NCBI GenBank assembly: GCA_902635845.1
Contig: CACPPK010000001.1
Location: 1-64,000, forward strand
Source of the DNA: an uncultured Pelagibacteraceae bacterium
Lineage (GTDB): Bacteria > Pseudomonadota > Alphaproteobacteria > Pelagibacterales > Pelagibacteraceae
Direction: 5' to 3'
Length of the DNA stretch: 64,000 nt
Program-made: the position numbers and the translations under genes
The notes under the pieces: generated by a model
Databases searched by the model: none
What the model was told of the DNA's origin: nothing
The model's input: only the letters and a program-made list of their open reading frames with translations
Shown: positions 9,247-18,140 of the stretch, piece after piece
How the letters are laid out: every line of letters begins with the position of its first letter
Position numbering within the stretch: position 1 is the first letter of the stretch

Positions 9247-10281
9247 ATGAGAATTGAAGAGGAGTTAAAATTAGATTATTCGGATGTGCTGTTTAGACCT
9301 AAAAGAAGCACATTAAAAAGCCGAAAAGACGTAAATCTTTTACGAACTTACAGATTCAAATATAGCAAAAACGAATGGTCTGGTATTCCAATTATGGCAG
9401 CAAATATGGATGGAGTTGGTGAGTTGGGTGTTGCTGAAAAATTAAATGAATACGGAATGATCACCTCTTTAACAAAACAACATGATGTCAAAAAAATTAA
9501 ACAGAATAAAAATATTAAAAAATTATACCCCAATATTGCTCTAAGTGTTGGTATAAAAAAAGAAGATTTTCAAAATTTAGATAAGGTTTTAAAAGAATTT
9601 AATTTTTTTAAATTTATTTGTATTGATGTTGCAAATGGATATACAGAACATTTTACTAATTTTATTAAATCTGTAAGAGATAAATATCCTACGAAAACAA
9701 TCATAGCTGGTAACGTAGTAACAGCTGATATGACACAAGAATTAGTTTTAAGTGGAGCAGATATTGTAAAAGTTGGGATTGGGCCTGGAAGTGTTTGTAC
9801 GACAAGAATTCAAACTGGTGTTGGTTATCCTCAATTGAGCGCAGTAATCGAGTGTGCTGATGCAGCTCACGGTCTTGGAGCACATGTGATAGCTGATGGT
9901 GGATGTACATGTCCCGGTGATGTTGCCAAAGGCTTTGGGGGTGGAGCAGATTTTGTAATGCTTGGAGGTATGCTTGCTGGACATGATGAAGGTAATGGTA
10001 AAATTGTTAAAGTTAATGGTGAAAAATATATAGAATTCTATGGATCAAGTTCAGAAGTCGCTAACAAAAAACATTATGGTGGTCTATCAAATTATCGAAG
10101 TAGTGAAGGAAGAAAAGTGCGGGTAAAATATAGAGGAAAAATAAACGATACAATTTTAAATATCCTTGGTGGTGTAAGAAGTAGTTGTACTTATGTTGGT
10201 GCTCCTTCACTCAAACAACTAAGTAAATGTACAACATTTGTAAGGGTATCCAATCAGTTTAATGATAGTTTAATAAAATAA
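9247..10281 (+). CDS. guaC: GMP reductase (IMPDH/GMPR family)
   Basis: KVGIGPGSVCTTRIQTGVGYPQLSAVIECADAAHGLGAHVIADGGC; ATG at 9247 preferred over upstream TTG. Confidence 0.88.
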   Translation: MRIEEELKLDYSDVLFRPKRSTLKSRKDVNLLRTYRFKYSKNEWSGIPIMAANMDGVGELGVAEKLNEYGMITSLTKQHDVKKIKQNKNIKKLYPNIALSVGIKKEDFQNLDKVLKEFNFFKFICIDVANGYTEHFTNFIKSVRDKYPTKTIIAGNVVTADMTQELVLSGADIVKVGIGPGSVCTTRIQTGVGYPQLSAVIECADAAHGLGAHVIADGGCTCPGDVAKGFGGGADFVMLGGMLAGHDEGNGKIVKVNGEKYIEFYGSSSEVANKKHYGGLSNYRSSEGRKVRVKYRGKINDTILNILGGVRSSCTYVGAPSLKQLSKCTTFVRVSNQFNDSLIK

Positions 10282-10282
10282 T

Positions 10283-10801
10283 TTATTTTTCAAACTCAAA
10301 ATCTTTTATATTTGTGGTTTCATATTTCTCAAAAGGCATATGTATCCATGGAGAGTCCTCTAAATATTCAACACAATAATCAGGTTTAAATTTTGAAGTT
10401 GATTTATGCCATATTACAGCTGTCTTTATTTTTTCATCCAAATAAAATCCATAAAAATGCTCCAACCATTTAATACTTTTAGTTAAAGTTTTTCCAGAAT
10501 CTGCTAAATCATCAACCAATAAAACATGTGAACCTAAGTTTGGAGTGGTTTTTGCTAAATCTCTTGAAAAAGTAAATTGTCCTTGTTGATTTTTAATATC
10601 ATCACTATCTCCATGATAAGATTCTACAGATAAGATCGCCAAAGGAATATTGAAAAGTCTACTAAAAACATCTCCTACTCTTAATCCACCTTTTGCAATA
10701 CAAATAATTTGATTAAATTTTAAATTATCTAAATGAACTTTTTTAGCTAATTGCTCTATCTTTTTATGATAATCTTCCCAAGTTATATAAATATCTTTCA
10801 T
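10283..10801 (-). CDS. Phosphoribosyltransferase (xanthine/hypoxanthine-guanine type)
   Basis: ICIAKGGLRVGD and VLLVDDLADSGKTL PRPP-binding motif. Confidence 0.8.
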   Translation of the reverse strand: MKDIYITWEDYHKKIEQLAKKVHLDNLKFNQIICIAKGGLRVGDVFSRLFNIPLAILSVESYHGDSDDIKNQQGQFTFSRDLAKTTPNLGSHVLLVDDLADSGKTLTKSIKWLEHFYGFYLDEKIKTAVIWHKSTSKFKPDYCVEYLEDSPWIHMPFEKYETTNIKDFEFEK

Positions 10802-10807
10802 AATTTA

Positions 10808-10884
10808 TGGTAGCGGGAAGTGGGATCGAACCACTGACCTCGGGCTTATGAGTCCCGCGCTCTAACCAACTGAGCTACCCCGCC
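10808..10884 (-). tRNA. tRNA with CAU anticodon, probably elongator tRNA-Met
   Basis: Minus strand GGCGGGGTAGCTCAGTTGGTTAGAGCGCGGGACTCATAAGCCCGAGGTCAGTGGTTCGATCCCACTTCCCGCTACCA: cloverleaf, TTCGATCC T-loop, encoded CCA. Confidence 0.93.
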
Positions 10885-10952
10885 TTAATTGATAAATGAT
10901 TTATAATATAAATCTTTTTTGTTTCAATAAACTTTTTAAAACAAATTCTAAA

Positions 10953-11162
10953 CTAAATGATAAAATAAACTGCTAATAAACAAACTGAACAAGCTAAAAT
11001 AATTGAAAAAACAATTCTTTTTGTTAATGTTTTTTTTTGGTCTAATCTAACCCTATTTAGTAAAATATTTACATCGGTAGTTTTAATCTTATCTATTCCA
11101 AAATCTTTCGTTGAAGTATTGGTGGGACTAAATAATTGAGAGTCTATATCTTTTTTTTTCAC
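10953..11162 (-). CDS. Small tail-anchored membrane protein, unknown function
   Basis: 69 aa; C-terminal hydrophobic segment IVFSIILACSVCLLAVYFII; architecture resembles ORF 26852..27049. Confidence 0.6.
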   Translation of the reverse strand: MKKKDIDSQLFSPTNTSTKDFGIDKIKTTDVNILLNRVRLDQKKTLTKRIVFSIILACSVCLLAVYFII

Positions 11163-11211
11163 ATCTTATTAAACCAGTTAATAAGCTTTAATACAATAAA
11201 ATTAGATAAAA

Positions 11212-13656
11212 CTAGGTTCTTCTAAAATCTTTTGTATTAAGTGGTTTTGAAAGGATTTCTGCTGGATGTTTGATCTTCTCAACTTCTATAAATAAATCTT
11301 TATCTTTGAGTGTTTCTATTGTGTTTCCTGAATTAACATAGCCAAATGATAAATTTTTATCAAAGCAGAACGAATAATTTCCTGAAGTTGTTCTTCCAAT
11401 GATTTTATCATTTAAATAAATAGGTTCTTCATGTAACAACAATGGTTTACCAGGTTTACTATCTTTTATAGTAAACATCATCATTGTTTTATCTAATGGT
11501 TTATCTTTAATTTTTAACACAGCATCTTTACCAATAAAATTAACATTTTTTTTATAGCTAATTGTAAACTCTAAACCTGCTTGGTACTGATTTTCCTCTG
11601 GAGAAATATCATGACCCCAATGCATAAATCCACTTTCCATTCGCATTATGTCCATCGCATGCATTCCACAATGAGATAAATCAAAATTTTTACCCTCTTC
11701 AATTAAAATTTTATATAATTTTAAGGCGTATTCTTTATCGACATATAATTCAAACCCAAGTTCACCAACATAAGATATTCTTTGCGCCCAAACTTTTATA
11801 TTATTTATTATAACATTTTTACCTGTGCCAAATTTAAAATTTTCAGAACTAAAATCACCACTACTTATCTTTTGAATCATATTTCTACTTTTAGGACCAA
11901 ACAAACCAAGACAACAAATAGTTTCCGTTACGTCAATAAGTTCAACTTCATCAGATAAATATTTGAGAATATGATATTTATCTCTTTCTCTTGTTGCTGC
12001 CGAACTAACTATTCTAAAATAATTTTTATCAATACAAACAACTGTTAAGTCTGTTTCGATGCCACCATCCTCATTAAGCATATGGGTATAAGTTGATTTG
12101 CCGATTTCATTTTTAATATTAGCTGTACAAATTTTTTGTAAATCACTATGAGTTTTTTCACCTTTTAAATCAAATTTTGAAAAAGTTGAAAAATCAAAGA
12201 GACCTACATTTTTTCTAGCATTTATTGTTTCATGTTTTACAGATGGATACCAATTTTGATAATTAAAACTATAATTATACTTTGGTTCTTCTCCATTTAA
12301 AGAATACCACATAGGTCTTTCAAAACCTCCAGCAACTCCAAAACATGCACCTGCTTTTTTTAATTCATCATGATAAGGTAATAATTTTTCATTTCTTGAA
12401 GTTTTGTGTTGTTTGTATGGCCAGTGCATACTATACAAATCTCCTAAAGTTTCGGTTACCCGTTCCATAATGAATTTTTTGGATGAGTGAAATTTCTGAA
12501 ATCTTTTTATATCTAGAGAAAATAAATCTTCATTTATATGTCCATTAACAATCCATTCTGCAGTTACTCTTCCCGCTCCCCCAGAACTTGCTATTCCGAT
12601 ACTGTTAAAACCACAACATGTATATAAATTTTTTATCTCTGGAGTTTCTCCTAACAAATACTGAGTGTCAGGCGTAAATGACTCAGGACCTGAAAAAAAT
12701 TTTCTTATACCTGCGTTTTCTAACATTGGTAGCCTATGAAAAGATTTTTCTAGGTAAGGTTCAAAGTGATCAAAATCATCAGGAAATTCTCCAAAAGAAA
12801 AATCATCCGGAACTCTGCCGCTATCTTTAAAAGCAGGTTTTGCATTTGGTTCAAAAATTCCAACTAACATTTTTCCAGCATCTTCTTTTAAATAAAGACA
12901 AGCATTGTAATCCCTTAAAACAGGTAGGTCTTTTGGTAGATCTTTCATTGGTTCTGTAATTACATAAAAATGCTCATTAGGATATAGTGGAACACTAACA
13001 TCAATATCTTCTCCAATTTGTCTAGACCACATTCCTGAGGCTAAAACAATATATTCACAATCAATTTTACCTTGATTAGTTTCAACGCCACATATACGTT
13101 TATTTTTTACTAATATTTTTTTTACCGGTGACTTCTCAAATATTTGAACACCCAGCATTTTAGCAGCTTTAGCTAATACATTTGTAACACCTACTGGATC
13201 TGCCTGACCATCTTTAGGCATATAAACACCACCAACTAAATCCTCATTTTTTACTACTGGATATAGTTCTTTTATTCTTTCTTTGTTTAAAACTTCTACT
13301 TCAACATTGGATAATTGTGCTGTTGTAGCTTGTCTTAATAATTCTTGCATTCTTTCTTTGGAAGAAGCTACTGTTATTGCTCCGTTTTGTTTAAGACCAG
13401 TAGACAATCCTGTTGTATTTTCAAGTTCTTTGTAAAGATCTAAAGAATATTTTCGTAATTTAGTAATTGTAGAAGTTGCTCCCAATTGTCCTATTAGTCC
13501 TGCTGCATGCCAGGTTGTACCAGATGTTAATTGATCTCTTTCTAATAAAACAACATCTTTCCAACCAAATCTTGCTAAATGGTAGGCACAAGAGGTACCA
13601 GCTACTCCACCCCCTATTACAACTACCTTTGTGCTTGAAGGATAGTTTTTTTTCAT
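11212..13656 (-). CDS. FAD-dependent dimethylglycine/sarcosine dehydrogenase-like protein with C-terminal GcvT (THF-dependent) domain
   Basis: VVVIGGGVAGTSCAYHLA; TSGTTWHAAGLIGQL; C-terminal aminomethyltransferase region RMESGFMHWGHDISPEENQYQAGL. Confidence 0.88.
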   Translation of the reverse strand: MKKNYPSSTKVVVIGGGVAGTSCAYHLARFGWKDVVLLERDQLTSGTTWHAAGLIGQLGATSTITKLRKYSLDLYKELENTTGLSTGLKQNGAITVASSKERMQELLRQATTAQLSNVEVEVLNKERIKELYPVVKNEDLVGGVYMPKDGQADPVGVTNVLAKAAKMLGVQIFEKSPVKKILVKNKRICGVETNQGKIDCEYIVLASGMWSRQIGEDIDVSVPLYPNEHFYVITEPMKDLPKDLPVLRDYNACLYLKEDAGKMLVGIFEPNAKPAFKDSGRVPDDFSFGEFPDDFDHFEPYLEKSFHRLPMLENAGIRKFFSGPESFTPDTQYLLGETPEIKNLYTCCGFNSIGIASSGGAGRVTAEWIVNGHINEDLFSLDIKRFQKFHSSKKFIMERVTETLGDLYSMHWPYKQHKTSRNEKLLPYHDELKKAGACFGVAGGFERPMWYSLNGEEPKYNYSFNYQNWYPSVKHETINARKNVGLFDFSTFSKFDLKGEKTHSDLQKICTANIKNEIGKSTYTHMLNEDGGIETDLTVVCIDKNYFRIVSSAATRERDKYHILKYLSDEVELIDVTETICCLGLFGPKSRNMIQKISSGDFSSENFKFGTGKNVIINNIKVWAQRISYVGELGFELYVDKEYALKLYKILIEEGKNFDLSHCGMHAMDIMRMESGFMHWGHDISPEENQYQAGLEFTISYKKNVNFIGKDAVLKIKDKPLDKTMMMFTIKDSKPGKPLLLHEEPIYLNDKIIGRTTSGNYSFCFDKNLSFGYVNSGNTIETLKDKDLFIEVEKIKHPAEILSKPLNTKDFRRT

Positions 13657-13658
13657 TT

Positions 13659-14777
13659 CTAATGTTTGATAGCTTCTCCAGGTTCTATAAATTTATGTCC
13701 AAAAACATCTGCAACAGCTTTGTAAGTCACTTGACCTTTATGAACATTTAACCCTGCTAAAAAATTTTTATCTTCACTGAGTGCTTTTTGATAACCTTTA
13801 TTTGCTAGTTTTACTAAATAAGGTAGAGTTGCCTGATTTAATGCAAATGTAGAAGTTCTTGGAACTCCACCTGGCATATTCGCAACACAGTAATGAACCA
13901 CATCGTCAACAATGTAAGTTGGATCTCCATGTGTCGTGGGTTTACTTGTTTCAACACATCCACCTTGATCAATTGCAACATCAACAATCACTGAACCTCT
14001 TTTCATTAATTTCAACATATCTTTAGTTATTAGTTTTGGAGCTTCCGCACCTGGTATTAATACACCTCCGACCAAAAGATCTGCCTCTGCAACTAATTTA
14101 TTTAAATCAACTTTATCACTTTGTTCAGGTATAATTTTATCACCAAACATTTCTACAAGTTGTTTTAATCTTGCTTCTGATTTATCAACAATATGAACTT
14201 TCGCTTGCATACCAGTTGCAATTGTCGCTGCGTTCTCCCCAACTACCCCACCTCCTAGAATTAATACATTAGCTGGTTCACCTCCTGGTGCTCCTCCTAA
14301 TAATACTCCTCTGCCTTTTTGGTTTTTTTCTAAACAATGAGCACCAGCTTGTACTGACATTCTGCCTGCAACAGCGCTCATAGGTGCAAGTAAAGGGAGC
14401 CTTCCGTTATTATCTGTTACTGTTTCATAAGCTATATTAATACTTTTAGATTTTATTAATCCCTCGGTTAATTCTTTTGCTGCAGCTAAATGAAGATAAG
14501 TATATACGATTTGATTTTCTCTAATCATATCAACTTCTATTTTTTGAGGTTCTTTTACTTTAACAATTATTTCTGCATCATTAAAAATGTCAGCTGCACT
14601 ATCAACAATTTTAGCTCCAGCTTTTAAATATTGATCATTTTCAAAACCAGCTTCAAATCCACCATTATTTTCTACTAAAACCTTATGACCCTCTGAAACT
14701 AAAGTTTTAACACTATCAGGTGTTAAACCAATTCTATTTTCTTGTGGTTTTATTTCTTTAGGAACTCCAATTTTCAT
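13659..14777 (-). CDS. ald: Alanine dehydrogenase
   Basis: MKIGVPKEIKPQENRIGLTPDSVKTL; VLILGGGVVGENAA. Confidence 0.93.
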   Translation of the reverse strand: MKIGVPKEIKPQENRIGLTPDSVKTLVSEGHKVLVENNGGFEAGFENDQYLKAGAKIVDSAADIFNDAEIIVKVKEPQKIEVDMIRENQIVYTYLHLAAAKELTEGLIKSKSINIAYETVTDNNGRLPLLAPMSAVAGRMSVQAGAHCLEKNQKGRGVLLGGAPGGEPANVLILGGGVVGENAATIATGMQAKVHIVDKSEARLKQLVEMFGDKIIPEQSDKVDLNKLVAEADLLVGGVLIPGAEAPKLITKDMLKLMKRGSVIVDVAIDQGGCVETSKPTTHGDPTYIVDDVVHYCVANMPGGVPRTSTFALNQATLPYLVKLANKGYQKALSEDKNFLAGLNVHKGQVTYKAVADVFGHKFIEPGEAIKH

Positions 14778-14786
14778 AAACGAAAA

Positions 14787-16133
14787 TTAATTCTTTTTAC
14801 TTTTTGCGTAATTTGTTATTCCTGTTCGAAGTTTTTCAATTATCTCATCAATATGTTTTTTTTCACAAATAAACATTGGAGCAATGATCAAACAATCACC
14901 AGTTGCTTTGAAATTTACTCCTGCTTCATAGCAATGTTTGAAACAAGTTAATCCTGCTGCACCTGGTTTTTTATCCATAACAATATCAATACCACCCATC
15001 ATTCCATATCCTCTAATGTTATCGACAACATCAATATCTTTTAAAGACATTAAACCTTCTTGGAAATAAGGTGCTAAATTTTTTGCTCTATTAAAAATAT
15101 CATCCTTTTCAATAATATCCTGTACAGCTAAACCAGCAGCTACTGAAATTGGTATTCCAGAATAAGTATAACCATGAAACAATTCGATTGTTCCTTTAGG
15201 AGCATTTTCTGCAATTGCATCATAAATATCTTCTTTACAAGCAACTACTCCCATTGGACTAATACCATTTGTAGTAGCTTTTGCCATTGTCATCATATCT
15301 GGAGTTACACCATACTCCTGTGCTGCAAATGGAGATCCGGTTCTTCCCCATCCAGTAATTACTTCATCAAAAATTAAAAGTATTCCATGTTTATCGCAAA
15401 TCTCTCTTAATCTTTGTAAATATCCTTTAGGTGGAACTAATGTGCCGGTTGATCCTGCAATAGGTTCAACAATACAAGCTGCTATATTTTCAGCTCCAAA
15501 GTTCATACAAATTCTTTCTAAATCTTCTGCTAACTCTACACCTGTTTCTGGTTGACCACTTACAAATTTATGTTCTGGTAAATGTGTATGCCTCATATGG
15601 ACAACACCTGGCATTAAAACACTTGCAAAAGTTTTTACGTTATTAACCATACCTCCAACAGAAGTCGCACCAATGTTCATTCCATGGTAACCTCTTTCTC
15701 TACCAACAAATCTAAATCTTTGACTATCTCCTCGTGCTCTATGGTATGCTATTGCAATTTTAATTGCAGTCTCAACAGCTGTTGAACCACAAATAGTGTA
15801 AAACATTCTATTTAAGTTTCCTGGAGTATGTTTTGAAATTCTAGTCGCCAACTCAAATGATCCACCAAAACCTTGTTGGAAAGGTTGACAATAATCTAAA
15901 GTTTTTAATTGATTTGTTATTGCTTCAATTATTTCTTCTCTACCATGTCCTAAAGGATTACAAAACAGTCCTGAGCTTGCATCAATTTGAGTTTGACCTT
16001 GATGGTTTTTTAAATACACACCCTTAGCTTCAACAATTAATCTTGGGTTTTCTTTAAAATCTTTGTTAGATGTAAATGGCATCCAATGCTCATTTAAAGA
16101 ATTTGGAATTGATGTTTTATTTTGTGTGCTCAT
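14787..16133 (-). CDS. Class III omega-amino acid:pyruvate aminotransferase (beta-alanine/taurine type)
   Basis: NEHWMPFTSNKDFK start; LLIFDEVITGWGRTGSPFAAQEYGVTPDMMTMAKATTNG PLP motif. Confidence 0.85.
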   Translation of the reverse strand: MSTQNKTSIPNSLNEHWMPFTSNKDFKENPRLIVEAKGVYLKNHQGQTQIDASSGLFCNPLGHGREEIIEAITNQLKTLDYCQPFQQGFGGSFELATRISKHTPGNLNRMFYTICGSTAVETAIKIAIAYHRARGDSQRFRFVGRERGYHGMNIGATSVGGMVNNVKTFASVLMPGVVHMRHTHLPEHKFVSGQPETGVELAEDLERICMNFGAENIAACIVEPIAGSTGTLVPPKGYLQRLREICDKHGILLIFDEVITGWGRTGSPFAAQEYGVTPDMMTMAKATTNGISPMGVVACKEDIYDAIAENAPKGTIELFHGYTYSGIPISVAAGLAVQDIIEKDDIFNRAKNLAPYFQEGLMSLKDIDVVDNIRGYGMMGGIDIVMDKKPGAAGLTCFKHCYEAGVNFKATGDCLIIAPMFICEKKHIDEIIEKLRTGITNYAKSKKN

Positions 16134-16315
16134 AAAAATTTCTTTCTATAAATTATTTTAATTCAATCTTAAGGCCTCTTTAGACTAAAATAAATGGATT
16201 AACTACCACATTATTGACACAACTAAGGATTGTATAAGTTTCTTTTTTTGTTTTACTTCGGAGACAATTTGAATTTAAATATCCAGAATTTAATTAATTA
16301 AACATAGGGGAATAA

Positions 16316-17257
16316 ATGAAAAAAATACTAAGTTTTATTCTAGGATCTATTTTTGCACTTAACCTATCAATTTCAGTTGCAAATTCAGCTGCAAATGAAG
16401 TTAGAGTTGCATACTTTCTAGAATGGCCAAGCCCAAATTTAGAGGACATGCAGAAAAAGAATTTTGCTAAAGCTCTTGGTGTTCCAGTTAAATGGACAAA
16501 CTTCACTAATGGTGGAGCTATGACTGATGCAATGTTAGCAGGAGATATTGATATTTCTTACTCTCAAGGATTAGTACCTTTTATTAATGCTGTTAAATCA
16601 AACGCACCTATCAAATTAGTTGATATTGCTATGGAATACGGAATGGGTGGAACTACATGTGTTACATCTAATGCTTCTGGAATTACAAAAGCAAACGCTA
16701 CTGAATTAGAAGGTAAAAAAGTTGCTGTTCCATTAGGAACAATGGCTGAATACGTTTTTGATGAAAGTATGAAAGTAGTTGGTGCTGACAGAGGTAAAAT
16801 GGACATCATTCAAATGGACCCTGAAGAAGGTGCTGCCGCATTAGTAAGCGGTGATGTTGTTATGGCATGTTTGTTTGGTGGTAATTCTATCAAAGCTGCA
16901 ACTGCAGTTGGTTCAAGACTTTTAACAGTTCAAGAAGCTAGAGATGCTGGTATTTTAGGTATCGATATTACTTCTGTAACTGACAAGTTTATGAAAGAGA
17001 ATCCAGGAATGTTAAGAACTTTTATTGAAGTAACTCATGAAGCAAATGCTAGATATGCTGCAGGAAAAAGTGATATGAGTGCAATGTCTAAAGCATCTGA
17101 GATGAAAGTTGCAGATATGAAAGATACTTTAAGTGGATTTAAATTCTTAACTCCAGAAGAAACTAAAACATCTATGGAAAGTGGAAATCTGCATAAGTTC
17201 CTAGAAGGAATGGGAACTCCAGGTGGAAATGTAGATACAAGTTTCTTACCTTTATAA
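16316..17257 (+). CDS. Taurine-type ABC transporter substrate-binding protein (TauA/SsuA family)
   Basis: Signal peptide; VRVAYFLEWPSPN; next to TauB- and TauC-like genes. Confidence 0.85.
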   Translation: MKKILSFILGSIFALNLSISVANSAANEVRVAYFLEWPSPNLEDMQKKNFAKALGVPVKWTNFTNGGAMTDAMLAGDIDISYSQGLVPFINAVKSNAPIKLVDIAMEYGMGGTTCVTSNASGITKANATELEGKKVAVPLGTMAEYVFDESMKVVGADRGKMDIIQMDPEEGAAALVSGDVVMACLFGGNSIKAATAVGSRLLTVQEARDAGILGIDITSVTDKFMKENPGMLRTFIEVTHEANARYAAGKSDMSAMSKASEMKVADMKDTLSGFKFLTPEETKTSMESGNLHKFLEGMGTPGGNVDTSFLPL

Positions 17258-17279
17258 TTTTAAGGGTTTAAAACTTTTT

Positions 17280-17318
17280 AAATAGGCACTGATTTATAAT
17301 TGGTGCCTATTTTTTTTA
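17280..17318 (+). terminator. Intrinsic terminator/attenuator between SBP and ATPase genes
   Basis: AAATAGGCAC ... GTGCCTATTT stem followed by a T-run. Confidence 0.8.
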
Positions 17319-17342
17319 TAAAATTTTTAATATAAGGCACTT

Positions 17343-18140
17343 ATGAGTGATCTGATTTCTCAAAATCTGAATATGATTTTCAAAACTCCAAAAGGAGAAA
17401 CAGTTCATGCACTAAAAGATGTAAGTTTTACTTTAAAAAAAGGTGAGTTACTTACAGTGCTTGGTCCCTCTGGTTGTGGAAAAACAACTCTCTTAAATAT
17501 AACTGCAGGATTTTTAAGACCTACTTCAGGAAAAATAACTCTTAATAATAATGAAATAGATGGTCCTGGTGTAGAACGAGGAATGGTTTTTCAACAAGGT
17601 GCTTTATTTGAATGGTTAACAGTAGCTGAAAATGTAAACTTTGGTCTTAGGATGAAAAAAGAAGATCCTGAAGTTACGGCTAAGAAAGTTGATGAATGGT
17701 TAGATATAGTTGGTCTTAAAGGTTTTGGTAACACTCCTACTTATCAATTATCAGGTGGTATGCAGCAAAGAGTTGCTCTTGCAAGATGTTTAATAAACGA
17801 TCCTGATTTAATTTTAATGGACGAACCATTAGGAGCTTTAGATGCATTAACCAGAGAAAAAATGCAGTCATTAGTTTTAAAAATTTGGAAAGAGACGGGA
17901 AAAACAATTATCTTAATTACACACTCTGTCGAAGAAGCATTGTTACTTGGAGAAAGATTATATGTAATGGCACCAAGACCAGGTAGGATACATAAAGAGT
18001 ATAATCTTCCATTTGCAGAAATGGGTCTTACACAAGACTTAAGAGAAATTAAAAAAAATAAAGAATTTTCATCAACAAGAGAAGAAATTTTATCCATGAT
18101 TTGGAATATGGAAGAAGAAATAATGGGGAAAGAAAATTAA
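17343..18140 (+). CDS. ABC transporter ATP-binding protein (TauB/SsuB family)
   Basis: Walker A GPSGCGKTT; signature LSGGMQQRVALARC; Walker B LILMDEP. Confidence 0.9.
   Translation: MSDLISQNLNMIFKTPKGETVHALKDVSFTLKKGELLTVLGPSGCGKTTLLNITAGFLRPTSGKITLNNNEIDGPGVERGMVFQQGALFEWLTVAENVNFGLRMKKEDPEVTAKKVDEWLDIVGLKGFGNTPTYQLSGGMQQRVALARCLINDPDLILMDEPLGALDALTREKMQSLVLKIWKETGKTIILITHSVEEALLLGERLYVMAPRPGRIHKEYNLPFAEMGLTQDLREIKKNKEFSSTREEILSMIWNMEEEIMGKEN

Noticed and set aside
10808-10884. Initiator tRNA-fMet or tRNA-Ile2 (lysidine) interpretation of the CAU tRNA
   Set aside because: Lacks the initiator-type three consecutive G-C pairs next to the anticodon loop; acceptor and D-arm resemble elongator tRNA-Met, though tRNA-Ile2 cannot be fully excluded without a model search.
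17744-18097. 117-aa minus-strand ORF antisense to the TauB-like ATPase gene
   Set aside because: Shadow ORF opposite a strong CDS with Walker motifs; no domain signal.
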